A DNA stretch of 64,000 bases, taken from the NCBI GenBank assembly GCA_022842065.1, contig JALHQH010000019.1, positions 140,928 through 204,927 on the forward strand. Reading direction: 5' to 3'. This stretch comes from Caldilineaceae bacterium. GTDB taxonomy: Bacteria; Chloroflexota; Anaerolineae; Caldilineales; Caldilineaceae. Below, piece after piece: positions 8,125 to 16,132 of the stretch (positions are counted from its first letter, which is position 1; each line of letters opens with the position of its first letter). A program made the position numbers and the translations under genes. Under the pieces are notes generated by a model, which was not told the origin of the DNA, ran no database searches, and saw only the letters and a program-made list of their open reading frames with translations.

Positions 8125-8471
8125 ATGTATACCAAAGAAGATTTTTTGCGTGACTACCCCCCAGCGACGAAGATCCATGGCGCTTTACGGTGCTAACCGA
8201 ACTGGCCCAGAAAAAACTGCAACAAGGCATTGAACAAGGCATTGAACAAGGCATTGAACAAGGCATTGAACAAGGGGAAGCCACCGCCCGCCAGATGATT
8301 GAGCAAATTCTGCGTCAACGGCTAAGTAACATTCCACCAACCGTACACGAACAGCTTAGCCATTGCACCTTCGCCCAGTTAAACGACCTCGTCAACCCGG
8401 CGCTTGATGCTGCGACGTGGGACGAGTTTGTGGCCGCGTTGCCCGAGCAGTCCGCGACCACTGAAGCGTAG
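8125..8471 (+). pseudogene. Frameshifted Rpn/PDDEXK-transposase-tail protein
   Basis: The ATG at 8125 follows GGAAAGGAG and encodes MYTKEDFLRDYPP, then stops after 23 codons. One extra C in the C6 run at 8157-8162 would restore a frame that reads SDEDPWRFTVLTELAQKK and continues through four GIEQ repeats to the TAG at 8469-8471, about 116 residues. The GIEQG repeat and the RQRLSNIPP tail resemble the C-termini of Rpn-family (recombination-promoting nuclease/transposase) proteins. No nuclease core is present. It may be a real frameshift, a phase-variable homopolymer or a sequencing error. Confidence 0.6.
8226..8273 (+). repeat. Four exact 12-bp repeats (GGCATTGAACAA)
   Basis: Four perfect tandem copies encode Gly-Ile-Glu-Gln. 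They are in frame with the Rpn-tail gene and likely vary in copy number by slippage. Confidence 0.9.
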
Positions 8472-8519
8472 GGACACAAAAGGGATTGAGTCGTGTTGGC
8501 TCGAACCCGTTTTTTGATT

Positions 8520-8760
8520 GGCACCAACCATTGCCCGCGCCCCCCAAAGAACGTATGTGCCGCAGCAAAGACACGGTCGTACTCACCACATCCACGGCCA
8601 ACGATGTACCATTTTCCCAATTCAGGCCATTTTGGTAGATGTCATCAATGCCATAGCCCACCGAGACCGCATCCACCACCGTCTCCCACATATGACCACT
8701 GCTGTCGGTCAGGCGCAGGGGGTTCCCAGCCACATACATATTGCCATTCAACTTCTCCTC
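8520..8760 (-). pseudogene. Remnant of an RHS-repeat core protein C-terminus
   Basis: The minus-strand frame encodes MYVAGNPLRLTDSSGH, the RHS-associated core signature (usual form YxYxxNNPLxxxDPxGH). A short variable tail (VVDAVSVGYGIDDIYQNG and on) follows. There is no upstream RHS repeat region, no start and no recognised toxin domain. It is a scrap of a polymorphic toxin or wall-associated protein, probably from transfer or deletion. Confidence 0.5.
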
Positions 8761-8976
8761 TTTCACCTTACGTGTCAATCAGCAATAAAGTCCTAAAGTG
8801 CATCAACTTGTTAGCAATCCTTATGCCTGCGCGTCTAACCAGGATCCCTAGCACACCACCATGCCGACATTGTCAGGCAAGCCGGTTTGCGCGCGCGGCA
8901 GGATTCCGGTAAACTGACCTGTCAGTATCTGTTATCAGTTGTAGGGCCCTTGTCCCGTCCATCAAAGGAATTTCCG

Positions 8977-9927
8977 TTGTTTGAACTCGTCTTCCTCGGC
9001 ACCTCAGCATCTGCCCCCTCAATTCAGCGCGGGCTCTCCTCGGCGTTGGTCATGGTCAATGAACATCGCTTTATGATCGACTGTGGTGAGGGTACCCAGC
9101 GCCAGATCCTACGCAGCGGGCTTGGCTTTCGCCGGCTCGACAAGATCCTCTTAACCCACGGCCACCTTGATCATATTTTAGGTTTGGGCGGATTGGCCAG
9201 TACCCTTGGCCGCTGGGAAGCGTTGGAAGAGCTACACATCTATGGCGGCGAGTCCACCCTGGCCCGGGTCCGTATGTTAATGGAAGTCGTCTTTGGCCCC
9301 AATCAGATTCCCAATGTGGGCGTGACGCTCAACTTGATCGAAGAGGGCTTAATCTTCGAAGGCAAAAATTTTACCCTGCATGCCTTTAGCGTCCAACACC
9401 GCGGGCCAAGCTGTTTTGGCTTCACCTTTGAGGAAAAAGCCCGGCGCCCCTTTCTAGCCGAAAAAGCCGAAGCGCTGGGGGTCCCGCACGGCCCGGTCCG
9501 CCGCGACCTCGCCCAAGGCCAAACGGTCACCTTGGCAGATGGGCGTGTGATCAGGCCAGAAGTGGTGCTAGGAGAACCACAACAGGGCGCCAAGCTCTGT
9601 TTTGTTGGGGATGTCAGCCACACAGGGCCGCTGCACAAAGCAGTTGAAGGGGCGGATCTGCTGGCGATTGAGGCAACCTACCTGGATGTCGATAAGGAAT
9701 TAGCAAAACAGCATGGTCACATTACGGCCGGTGCAGCCGCGCGCTTAGCGCGCAATGCCGGTGCGAAGCAGCTCGTGCTGCACCATGTGAGCCGGCGCTA
9801 CCGCATGCAAGAATTGCTGGATGAAGCACGTCTCATCTTCCCGGAAACCTACGTCGCCAATGATCTGGACCAATTCGGCGTACGGAAGGATAAAAACGCC
9901 TCATTTCATAATCTCCAAGGACGGTAA
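8977..9927 (+). CDS. rnz: Ribonuclease Z, tRNA 3'-end processing MBL-fold nuclease
   Basis: A metallo-beta-lactamase-fold endonuclease that cuts tRNA precursors after the discriminator base. I use a TTG start at 8977 because AAGGAA lies 6 nt upstream and the protein then begins at the family's usual point ([14 protein letters not shown]). The upstream in-frame TTG has no ribosome site. Residues 60-66 form THGHLDH, the zinc site, close to the canonical THLHGDH of RNase Z. Later features are the GDVSHT motif and HGHITAG with an HHVSRRY segment. The length of 316 residues fits the family. The gene stands alone between a decayed region and a secreted CAP protein. Confidence 0.88.
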   Translation: MFELVFLGTSASAPSIQRGLSSALVMVNEHRFMIDCGEGTQRQILRSGLGFRRLDKILLTHGHLDHILGLGGLASTLGRWEALEELHIYGGESTLARVRMLMEVVFGPNQIPNVGVTLNLIEEGLIFEGKNFTLHAFSVQHRGPSCFGFTFEEKARRPFLAEKAEALGVPHGPVRRDLAQGQTVTLADGRVIRPEVVLGEPQQGAKLCFVGDVSHTGPLHKAVEGADLLAIEATYLDVDKELAKQHGHITAGAAARLARNAGAKQLVLHHVSRRYRMQELLDEARLIFPETYVANDLDQFGVRKDKNASFHNLQGR

Positions 9928-10250
9928 ACGTTGTTTTCAATCCGCGGCTGCGTGGGGAAACGGTCCGAAATAGTCTGAATAGCGTTCAAAAACGCAGTCT
10001 GTGCGCACTCCGTGCGTATAGGAAACGTTTACATTCGTAGTCTACTGGACCTTTGCTAAGTTTACGTTTAGGTCAACTCCGGTATAATTATACCCGTCGT
10101 CACCTCGTTCTTGTAACGTGAATGTGCGCTCTGTTTGAAAACGCTTGTTTCTTGCTCCGCGAGATGAATACAAAGCGCGCTGTTTTCGAAACAACCACAG
10201 CCTAGCCACTGATGCCATCGGCGACACAAACTAATGACTTGGGAGCAGCA
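9928..10250 (+). promoter_or_regulatory. Intergenic region with possible promoter for the CAP protein
   Basis: No gene is seen here. TTTACG (10061-10066) and TATAAT (10083-10088) with 16-bp spacing form a plausible promoter, giving a leader of about 155 nt before the gene at 10251. A small palindrome, GGTATAATTATACC, overlaps the -10 box and could bind a dimeric regulator. Confidence 0.35.
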
Positions 10251-11849
10251 ATGCATAAACCTATATTTAGAATCGTTGTCGTCTTTACTTGCCTTTCACT
10301 GATTTTTCTCTCTGCCGAACACTTACTCACGCCGCACATTGCCAACGCCGCGGAGGCCTCAGCATCGACGCTCACTAGCCAAGATGCCCAAGCCTTTTAC
10401 TATGAATTGAAGGTGATCCACCTGACCAACCTGAAGCGGCGCGAACATGGTTTGCCCCCCTTGCGCTGGAACCAAGAGCTACAAAATGCAGCGCGTTGGT
10501 TTGGCACTGATGTGACCAGCCGCCCCGACCCCTATTGTGGTCATGAGGACACCTTGAACCGCTCCCCTGGCGACCGTTTCAGCCACTTTGGTTATCGCAA
10601 TATCCATGCTTGGGGTGAGAATGTTGTCTGTGGCTTGACCAGACCAGAGAGCGCCATTAATGGTTGGATGAATAGCGCCGGCCACCGTCAGAATCTGCTG
10701 CACCCACTCTATCGCGAAATTGGCGTAGGGTATATCCAGAATCCAGCAACCAATCGCGGTTTTATCTCGCAAGAATTTAGCTACGATCCCAGCTATGCGC
10801 CAGTCATCATTGAAAATGAAGCGATTTCCGTTGCCAGTACTGCGGTTAATCTTTACATCTATGATCCCGCCGGTGGCAATGGACTGGAAGCAATGGGACC
10901 GGCAGTCGAGATGATGATCGCCAATCACGCTGATTTTGCCGGCGCGGTTTGGGAACCGTATCAGGCGGAAAAACAATGGACGCTGCTGGATGGCGAAGGG
11001 TGGCGTTCGGTTTATGTCAAAGTCCGTGACGCGTATGGCCGGATTAGTACGGTCTCTGACTCGGTTTATCTGGGGACCGAGCTAGCCATCGATCAGGCAA
11101 CACTCGAGCAAAATCAACCCTGTACCTTTAACGACCGCATTACGGTGCAAAATCTAAACCAGAACGAGTGGCCCTTGGTTCAACTCAGTGTCAACTGGCA
11201 GGGTGATAATAGCGATATCACCTTTGAGGATTTGGCCAACATTGGGACGCACGTCGACGATGCCGATGCTGCCGGCAAAATCGCCCATCGACTACCGGTA
11301 GAAGCCAGTGGGACACTCCGTTACTGGACAACTAGCTTCTATAAAAATGTCCCGTTAGTTGCCTATTTTCGCCTAAAAGCGGCGAGCATTGCGAGCACGG
11401 AAACGCTGGTAACGCTTTCGATTAAAGGTGGTGGCACCGAGTATGGGCCGATTATAGTAACCGGGGCCGACTTTACCGCCGCGAACCAGTATCAGGATTT
11501 TGCCTTACCTTTTGTCTTCCACGAGAATGCCGACGACGCTTACCTCATTTTTACGCTCCACCACACCGGGGCCACTGAAATCAGTGTTGATACGGTTACC
11601 ATCTACACGGCAGCCATGCCGACCAGCGAGACCCTTGAATGGCCGGTACTCGGCGGCTACCATCGCAGCCGTGGCATTTGGGCCCGTTTTGTCAACGACC
11701 AGGGGGCCGTTTCTGCACCAGCCGAGGTTAATATATTTGGTGCCGCGGCGACACAAACTATCCCACCAGCCCCAGCCCCAGCCCCAGCGCCACTACCCCC
11801 CGAACAGATAACAAACCTGGTCTATTTGCCGATTACGGTAAATCGGTAG
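10251..11849 (+). CDS. Secreted CAP/SCP-domain protein (YkwD-like)
   Basis: The ATG at 10251 follows GGGAG; an in-frame ATG at 10212 has no such site. Residues 1-33 form a signal peptide (hydrophobic core around 8-22, likely cut near ANA-AEA). Next comes a CAP domain of about 150 residues with the expected landmarks HLTNLKRREHGLPPLRWN, GENVVCG and GWMNSAGHRQNLL. Bacterial CAP proteins are mostly of unknown function. The central 300 residues have no motif I recognise. The C-terminus has a PAPAPAPAP linker and ends NLVYLPITVNR, resembling tails I associate with other Chloroflexota secreted proteins, possibly a sorting signal (inference). The last codons and stop lie in an octamer repeat. Confidence 0.85.
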   Translation: MHKPIFRIVVVFTCLSLIFLSAEHLLTPHIANAAEASASTLTSQDAQAFYYELKVIHLTNLKRREHGLPPLRWNQELQNAARWFGTDVTSRPDPYCGHEDTLNRSPGDRFSHFGYRNIHAWGENVVCGLTRPESAINGWMNSAGHRQNLLHPLYREIGVGYIQNPATNRGFISQEFSYDPSYAPVIIENEAISVASTAVNLYIYDPAGGNGLEAMGPAVEMMIANHADFAGAVWEPYQAEKQWTLLDGEGWRSVYVKVRDAYGRISTVSDSVYLGTELAIDQATLEQNQPCTFNDRITVQNLNQNEWPLVQLSVNWQGDNSDITFEDLANIGTHVDDADAAGKIAHRLPVEASGTLRYWTTSFYKNVPLVAYFRLKAASIASTETLVTLSIKGGGTEYGPIIVTGADFTAANQYQDFALPFVFHENADDAYLIFTLHHTGATEISVDTVTIYTAAMPTSETLEWPVLGGYHRSRGIWARFVNDQGAVSAPAEVNIFGAAATQTIPPAPAPAPAPLPPEQITNLVYLPITVNR

Positions 11850-11918
11850 CACGGGATGCAAGTAAATCGGTAGACAGGGAAACAAGTAAATCAATGGACA
11901 AGTAGATCGTACAGCAGG
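11831..11918 (+). repeat. Eleven degenerate octamers overlapping the CAP gene stop codon
   Basis: Read from 11831 in steps of 8 the DNA gives GATTACGG, TAAATCGG, TAGCACGG, GATGCAAG, TAAATCGG, TAGACAGG, GAAACAAG, TAAATCAA, TGGACAAG, TAGATCGT, ACAGCAGG. The first units encode the end of the CAP protein, and the TAG of the third unit is its stop codon. Confidence 0.65.
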
Positions 11919-11952
11919 AGTAAGGGGCGCTGATCGACTATTCATCTACCCA

Positions 11953-12001
11953 AAACGAGCCGCCGGCGGCAGACGATTTGTCTGCCGCCGGCGGCTCGTT
12001 T
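11953..12001. terminator. 22-bp perfect hairpin after the CAP gene
   Basis: Arms 11953-11974 and 11980-12001 are exact reverse complements with a 5-nt loop (GATTT). The core GCCGCCGGCGGC is itself palindromic. The stem is followed by TTTG, so it is a likely terminator. Confidence 0.65.
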
Positions 12002-12031
12002 GCGTGTTATTTCGATTTGCTTTACCTGATG

Positions 12032-12059
12032 TTGCGAACCCTGCTAGTCCTGCTATAAT
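12032..12059 (+). promoter_or_regulatory. Putative promoter of the dpp operon
   Basis: TTGCGA (12032-12037) and TATAAT (12054-12059) with 16-bp spacing lie about 140 bp before the substrate-binding protein start at 12198. The -10 box is perfect consensus. Confidence 0.5.
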
Positions 12060-12197
12060 TCAATCACTCCCATAAATGACTTGCGCTTTTATATTCACTC
12101 ATCACCGGGGAATGCCCATTACCAGCTTGCTCCCACAAGCAGCATGACCAGATCGATGAGCCATTTGTATTTCCTACCTTTGCAGAGGAGCCCAACA

Positions 12198-13913
12198 ATG
12201 AAAAGCTGTAAATGGCGTCGCGCCGGTGCCATGAGTGTAGCTTTGGTAATCATGCTCATCCTCGCGGCTTGTGGTGGTAGTGCGTCACCCACGCCAGGTG
12301 ATACAGTTGAAAATGGGACAGGCGAGACAGCCGCAAACGGGCCGGCGGTGTTGCGCATTGGTTGGCCGGGCAGCCCGGATACGCTCAACCCAGGAACTGG
12401 TGTACTGACCGAAGCCTATACGGTTTATGATCAGATCTACGACACCCTCTATGATCTCCAATTTGATGGCACCTTCAAGTTGGGGGTGGCGGATAGTGTG
12501 GAAGTCAGCGCAGATGGCAAGGTCTACACCTTTACGCTTCATTCAGGCATCAAGTTTCACGATGGCGAAGCGCTGACCGCAGAGGATGTTGCCTTTTCCC
12601 TGAATCTCTACAAGGCGCATGAAGATTTCCCCTTTCTCAATTTCTACACGGCTGCTTTTGACACCATTGAAGCCCCCGATGAAAACACGGTGGTGCTGAC
12701 GCTGAATGAAGCCATTCCCAATCTGGAAAGCCAACTGCTTGCGCTCTACATTTTGCCCGAGCATATTTGGTCACAATACGCCGAAGGGAACGCGGCCGCC
12801 GAATTTGAAAATCTAGAGATGATCGGCAGTGGCCCCTTTAAGCTGCAAGAGTATCAGCAGAACGAGTTTGTCCATCTCGTTGCCAATAAAGAGCACTTTC
12901 AGAGTCCACCCAAAATCGACGAAGTGATCTTTCAGACCTTTGGCAATGAAGATGCCTTAGTCCAGGCCCTGCAAACTGGCCAGGTCGATATGATCACCGA
13001 GATGCCCAACACGGCGGTGCCCACCCTACAGCGCGCCGAGCAGATCGAGCTAATCACCGGCGCACCACTAGGCCCTTCCGTGCGTGATATCATCATTAAT
13101 CAGGTGAAACCGGAAAATTGCCCAAGTGAAGAAGAGGGCGGCAAATGTACTGGTCACCCCGCCTTGTTGGATCGCAATGTACGCTTGGCGTTGGCCCATG
13201 CCACCGATAAACAGAATATTATTGATGTGGCGATGTTAGGTTTGGCCCAACCAGGGCTGACATTGGTCGCCGCCGGGCAAGCCTACTGGTACAACGATCA
13301 GATCGAGGATTATGCCTTTGACACGGCAGCCGCCAACCAGATTCTTGACGATGGGGGCTATCTGGATACCGATGGTGATGGCATTCGCGAAATGCCCGAT
13401 GGCAGCCGACCGCTGACCTTCCGTTTACAATGGGCCAATGATATTCCCGAAGCGCCACGCATTGCCGAGTTGCTCGGCCAGAGCTGGGGCGCAATCGGGG
13501 TTAAAACAGAACCCCAAGCCGTTGATCCAGATGCGCTCACCACCGCCTGCTGCCCTGCCTTTGACTTTGATATTATGATCTGGGGCTGGAGTTGGGGCCC
13601 AGATCCAAACGATCCGTTGGGGGTGATGCGCACCGATCAGATCCCCACCGGCAGCAGCGAAACTGGCTATGCGAATCCAGAATTTGATGCACTCTATGAT
13701 CAACAGGCGGTCGAACTTGATCCAGCGCAACGCCGGGAGATTGTCTTCCAGATGCAGCAAATCGTCTTTGACGATGTCGTCTATATTATTCCCTACTACC
13801 AGAACGTCGTCCAAGCCTACCGCACAGATCGCTTTACGGGTTGGATTACCGATCAGCCCACGTTAGATTTGAGCAATCGCAAAAATCTAGTGATCGTGGA
13901 GCCGGTGCAATAA
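12198..13913 (+). CDS. dppA: Peptide/nickel-type ABC transporter substrate-binding lipoprotein (SBP family 5)
   Basis: A membrane-anchored receptor for di- or oligopeptides or similar ligands. The ATG at 12198 is 7 nt after AGAGGAG; the open frame upstream lacks a ribosome site. The N-terminus has a signal peptide and the lipobox LAACGG, followed by a Gly/Thr-rich tether. SBP family 5 features are present: a RIGWPGSPDTLNPG opening, GIKFHDGEALTAEDVAFS, and the block IMIWGWSWGPDPNDP near the C-terminus. A short CPSEEEGGKC insertion near residue 315 may form a disulfide loop. The permeases follow 7 bp downstream. The ligand cannot be read from sequence. Confidence 0.9.
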   Translation: MKSCKWRRAGAMSVALVIMLILAACGGSASPTPGDTVENGTGETAANGPAVLRIGWPGSPDTLNPGTGVLTEAYTVYDQIYDTLYDLQFDGTFKLGVADSVEVSADGKVYTFTLHSGIKFHDGEALTAEDVAFSLNLYKAHEDFPFLNFYTAAFDTIEAPDENTVVLTLNEAIPNLESQLLALYILPEHIWSQYAEGNAAAEFENLEMIGSGPFKLQEYQQNEFVHLVANKEHFQSPPKIDEVIFQTFGNEDALVQALQTGQVDMITEMPNTAVPTLQRAEQIELITGAPLGPSVRDIIINQVKPENCPSEEEGGKCTGHPALLDRNVRLALAHATDKQNIIDVAMLGLAQPGLTLVAAGQAYWYNDQIEDYAFDTAAANQILDDGGYLDTDGDGIREMPDGSRPLTFRLQWANDIPEAPRIAELLGQSWGAIGVKTEPQAVDPDALTTACCPAFDFDIMIWGWSWGPDPNDPLGVMRTDQIPTGSSETGYANPEFDALYDQQAVELDPAQRREIVFQMQQIVFDDVVYIIPYYQNVVQAYRTDRFTGWITDQPTLDLSNRKNLVIVEPVQ

Positions 13914-13920
13914 GGCTGCG

Positions 13921-14883
13921 ATGAATAACTATCTGCTTAGAAAAATTGGTTGGGCGCTCTTCACGGTCGCCTTTGTGGTAGTGCTCAACTTTTTTCTCTT
14001 TCGTATCCTGCCCGGTGATCCCGCCCGTGCGGTGCGCGACCCACGCTTGACCCAACAGGCGGTCGAAGCGATTCGTGTGCGCTTTGGCCTGGATCAACCG
14101 CTTCATGTCCAATTTCTGCTCTACATCCGCAATCTCTTACAAGGCGAGCTGGGCACGAGCTTTCATAGCCAACGCCCAGTCGCCCAGATCCTCATTGAGA
14201 ATCTGTGGAATACGCTGCTGCTGATTGGGGCCGGCACCTTCTTCTCGATCATCCTCGGCATTGCGCTGGGGATTCTGGCGGCCTGGCGTTCGCGCACAGC
14301 GGTTGACTATTCAATCTTGGTGGCCAGCCTGGTGGCGTGGGCCGCGCCAACGTTCTGGCTGGGGATTATTCTGCTCTTTTGGGGTAGCAGCAACTTGGGC
14401 TTACCCATCGGCGGCAAAGTGACGGCCGGCGGCAACTTTGCCTCGGTCTGGGAACGTTGGCTGGACATTGGCCGCCATATGTTGTTGCCAACGCTCACTT
14501 ACACGATTATCTATGCCGGCCAGTATACGCTCTTTATGCGCAGCGCAGTCCTCGACATCTTTTCCGAAGATTACATCCTGACGGCCAAAGCCAAGGGACT
14601 GAACAGCTTTCAGATTCTACGCGACCATGCCCTGCGTAACGCAATGCTACCCACCGTCACTGTCGTTGCGCTAAATTTGGGTTTCACCGTCGCCGGGGCG
14701 ATTGAGATTGAAACGGTCTTCTCCTGGCCAGGGTTGGGCCACACCGTGGTCGAAGCGGTAGGCCGCCAAGATTATCCCGTGCTCCAAGGAGCTTTCCTGC
14801 TACTGGCGATCAGTGTCATCTTCGCTAACCTACTCGCTGATCTGCTCTACTCCTACCTGGACCCACGGGTGCGGGTGAGTTGA
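13921..14883 (+). CDS. dppB: ABC transporter permease, DppB/OppB family
   Basis: An inner-membrane permease of 320 residues. The start motif FRILPGDPARAV and the following RFGLDQPLHVQF region are typical of DppB/OppB. The cytoplasmic coupling loop, near residues 200-245, contains DYILTAKAKGLNSFQIL followed by HALRNAMLPTVTV, which docks to the ATPases. About six membrane segments are visible. It forms the transmembrane pore with DppC. The gene begins 7 bp after dppA and ends before a 313-bp repeat-filled gap. Confidence 0.92.
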   Translation: MNNYLLRKIGWALFTVAFVVVLNFFLFRILPGDPARAVRDPRLTQQAVEAIRVRFGLDQPLHVQFLLYIRNLLQGELGTSFHSQRPVAQILIENLWNTLLLIGAGTFFSIILGIALGILAAWRSRTAVDYSILVASLVAWAAPTFWLGIILLFWGSSNLGLPIGGKVTAGGNFASVWERWLDIGRHMLLPTLTYTIIYAGQYTLFMRSAVLDIFSEDYILTAKAKGLNSFQILRDHALRNAMLPTVTVVALNLGFTVAGAIEIETVFSWPGLGHTVVEAVGRQDYPVLQGAFLLLAISVIFANLLADLLYSYLDPRVRVS

Positions 14884-14930
14884 TGCGTGAGGCGTGGACT
14901 AACGGTAATGAATTAACAATTTTCATGGCA

Positions 14931-15145
14931 ACCAAGCCACCCCCTCCTAACCTCCCCCTGGTAAGGGGAGGAACAATCTCGCCGTCAACGATTCCCTCCC
15001 TTAGCAGGGGAGGAATCTGGCGTTCCCAGCTAGATCCCCTCCCCAGTTTGGGGAGGGTTAGGGACACTGCGATTAAGGTAAGCGACCTCACCCTCGGCCC
15101 CTCCTTACCTTAATCGCAGTGAGGGTTAGGGTGGGGTGGCTTGGT
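14931..15145. repeat. C/G-rich palindromic repeat element inside the dpp operon
   Basis: This element fills most of the dppB-dppC gap. The outer arms (14931-14952 and 15124-15145) match inversely at 20 of 22 positions. Inside are several CCCCTCC...GGAGGGG stems and a perfect 18-bp stem (15065-15082 with 15104-15121). A related C-rich block lies at about 26545-26640 inside another element. It has no coding capacity and could cause mRNA processing or differential expression within the operon. Confidence 0.65.
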
Positions 15146-15196
15146 CATTAAACATTAACCATTAATTGTTTTCGATTAATTATTATCAAGGATGGT

Positions 15197-16132
15197 ATGA
15201 CCGCTCAACAGTTTTGGCAAAGTTTTCGGCGCAATCGAATGGCGGTTTTGGGGTTGGCGATGTTACTGGTGGTCCTCGCATTGGCCATCTTTGCGCCGCT
15301 CCTTGCCCCCTATAACCCGAAAGAGGCAGTGCGCGTTACGATTGAGAATATCTATGCCCCACCGAGCGCCGACCATCTCTTTGGCACGGATGATGCGGGC
15401 AAAGATGTGTTGACCAACTTGATCTATGGGGCACGCGTTTCGCTGATCATCGGCTTCTTTGCTTCGTTTATTTCGTTGGCAATCGGCGGCGCGATTGGGC
15501 TCATCGCCGGCTTCTATGGCGGCCAGGTTGAAAATCTACTCATGCGGTTAACCGATATCCTGCTCGTCATTCCGGATCTGCCGTTGATGATTGTGCTCAT
15601 CGCACTATTAGGCCGTGGCCAATGGATTTTGATCCTAGTGATTGGCATTCTGGGCTGGACGGGAACGGCACGTGTTGTGCGGGCGCAGACGCTTTCCGTG
15701 CGCGAGCGGAAATTTGTCCTGCGGGCACGCGCGATTGGGGCCGGCAACCTTTACATCATTCGGCGCCACATCTTTCCCCTGGTCTTCCCGCTGATGATGG
15801 TCAATGCGGTGCTGGTGATTTCAGCGGCGATTCTCAACGAGAGCACCTTGGCCTTTTTAGGGCTGGGCGATCCGACGCGCCTCTCCTGGGGGCAGATGCT
15901 CAACTTTGCCTTTAGCCGCGGGGCGATGAGCGCCGGCGCGTGGTGGGCGTTGGTGCCACCAGGGTTTGCGATTATCTGGGTTGTCTTGGGGCTTACCTTA
16001 CTCGGCAATGGCCTGGAACGGGTCTTTAACCCCAAATTGGAAACACACCATTTGTCGGTTGGCGATGAGATGGTCGCACGGACGACACTTGAACCAACCC
16101 CGTTATTGCCACAAGGAGAAAGTGTCGCATGA
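15197..16132 (+). CDS. dppC: ABC transporter permease, DppC/OppC family
   Basis: The second permease, 311 residues. The N-terminus has the OppC-type segment (FRRNRMAVLGLAMLL) and the NPKEAVRV...HLFGTDDAGKDV block typical of DppC. The coupling loop with RERKFVLRARAIGAGN lies near residue 180. The membrane domain spans roughly residues 85-285. The gene overlaps the next ATPase gene by 4 bp (ATGA), indicating coupled translation. It is separated from dppB by a repeat element although it belongs to the same transporter. Confidence 0.92.
   Translation: MTAQQFWQSFRRNRMAVLGLAMLLVVLALAIFAPLLAPYNPKEAVRVTIENIYAPPSADHLFGTDDAGKDVLTNLIYGARVSLIIGFFASFISLAIGGAIGLIAGFYGGQVENLLMRLTDILLVIPDLPLMIVLIALLGRGQWILILVIGILGWTGTARVVRAQTLSVRERKFVLRARAIGAGNLYIIRRHIFPLVFPLMMVNAVLVISAAILNESTLAFLGLGDPTRLSWGQMLNFAFSRGAMSAGAWWALVPPGFAIIWVVLGLTLLGNGLERVFNPKLETHHLSVGDEMVARTTLEPTPLLPQGESVA

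Noticed and set aside
8392..8778. Intact 128-residue minus-strand protein
   Set aside because: Only the middle matches the RHS core; the ends run into unrelated DNA and there is no ribosome site.
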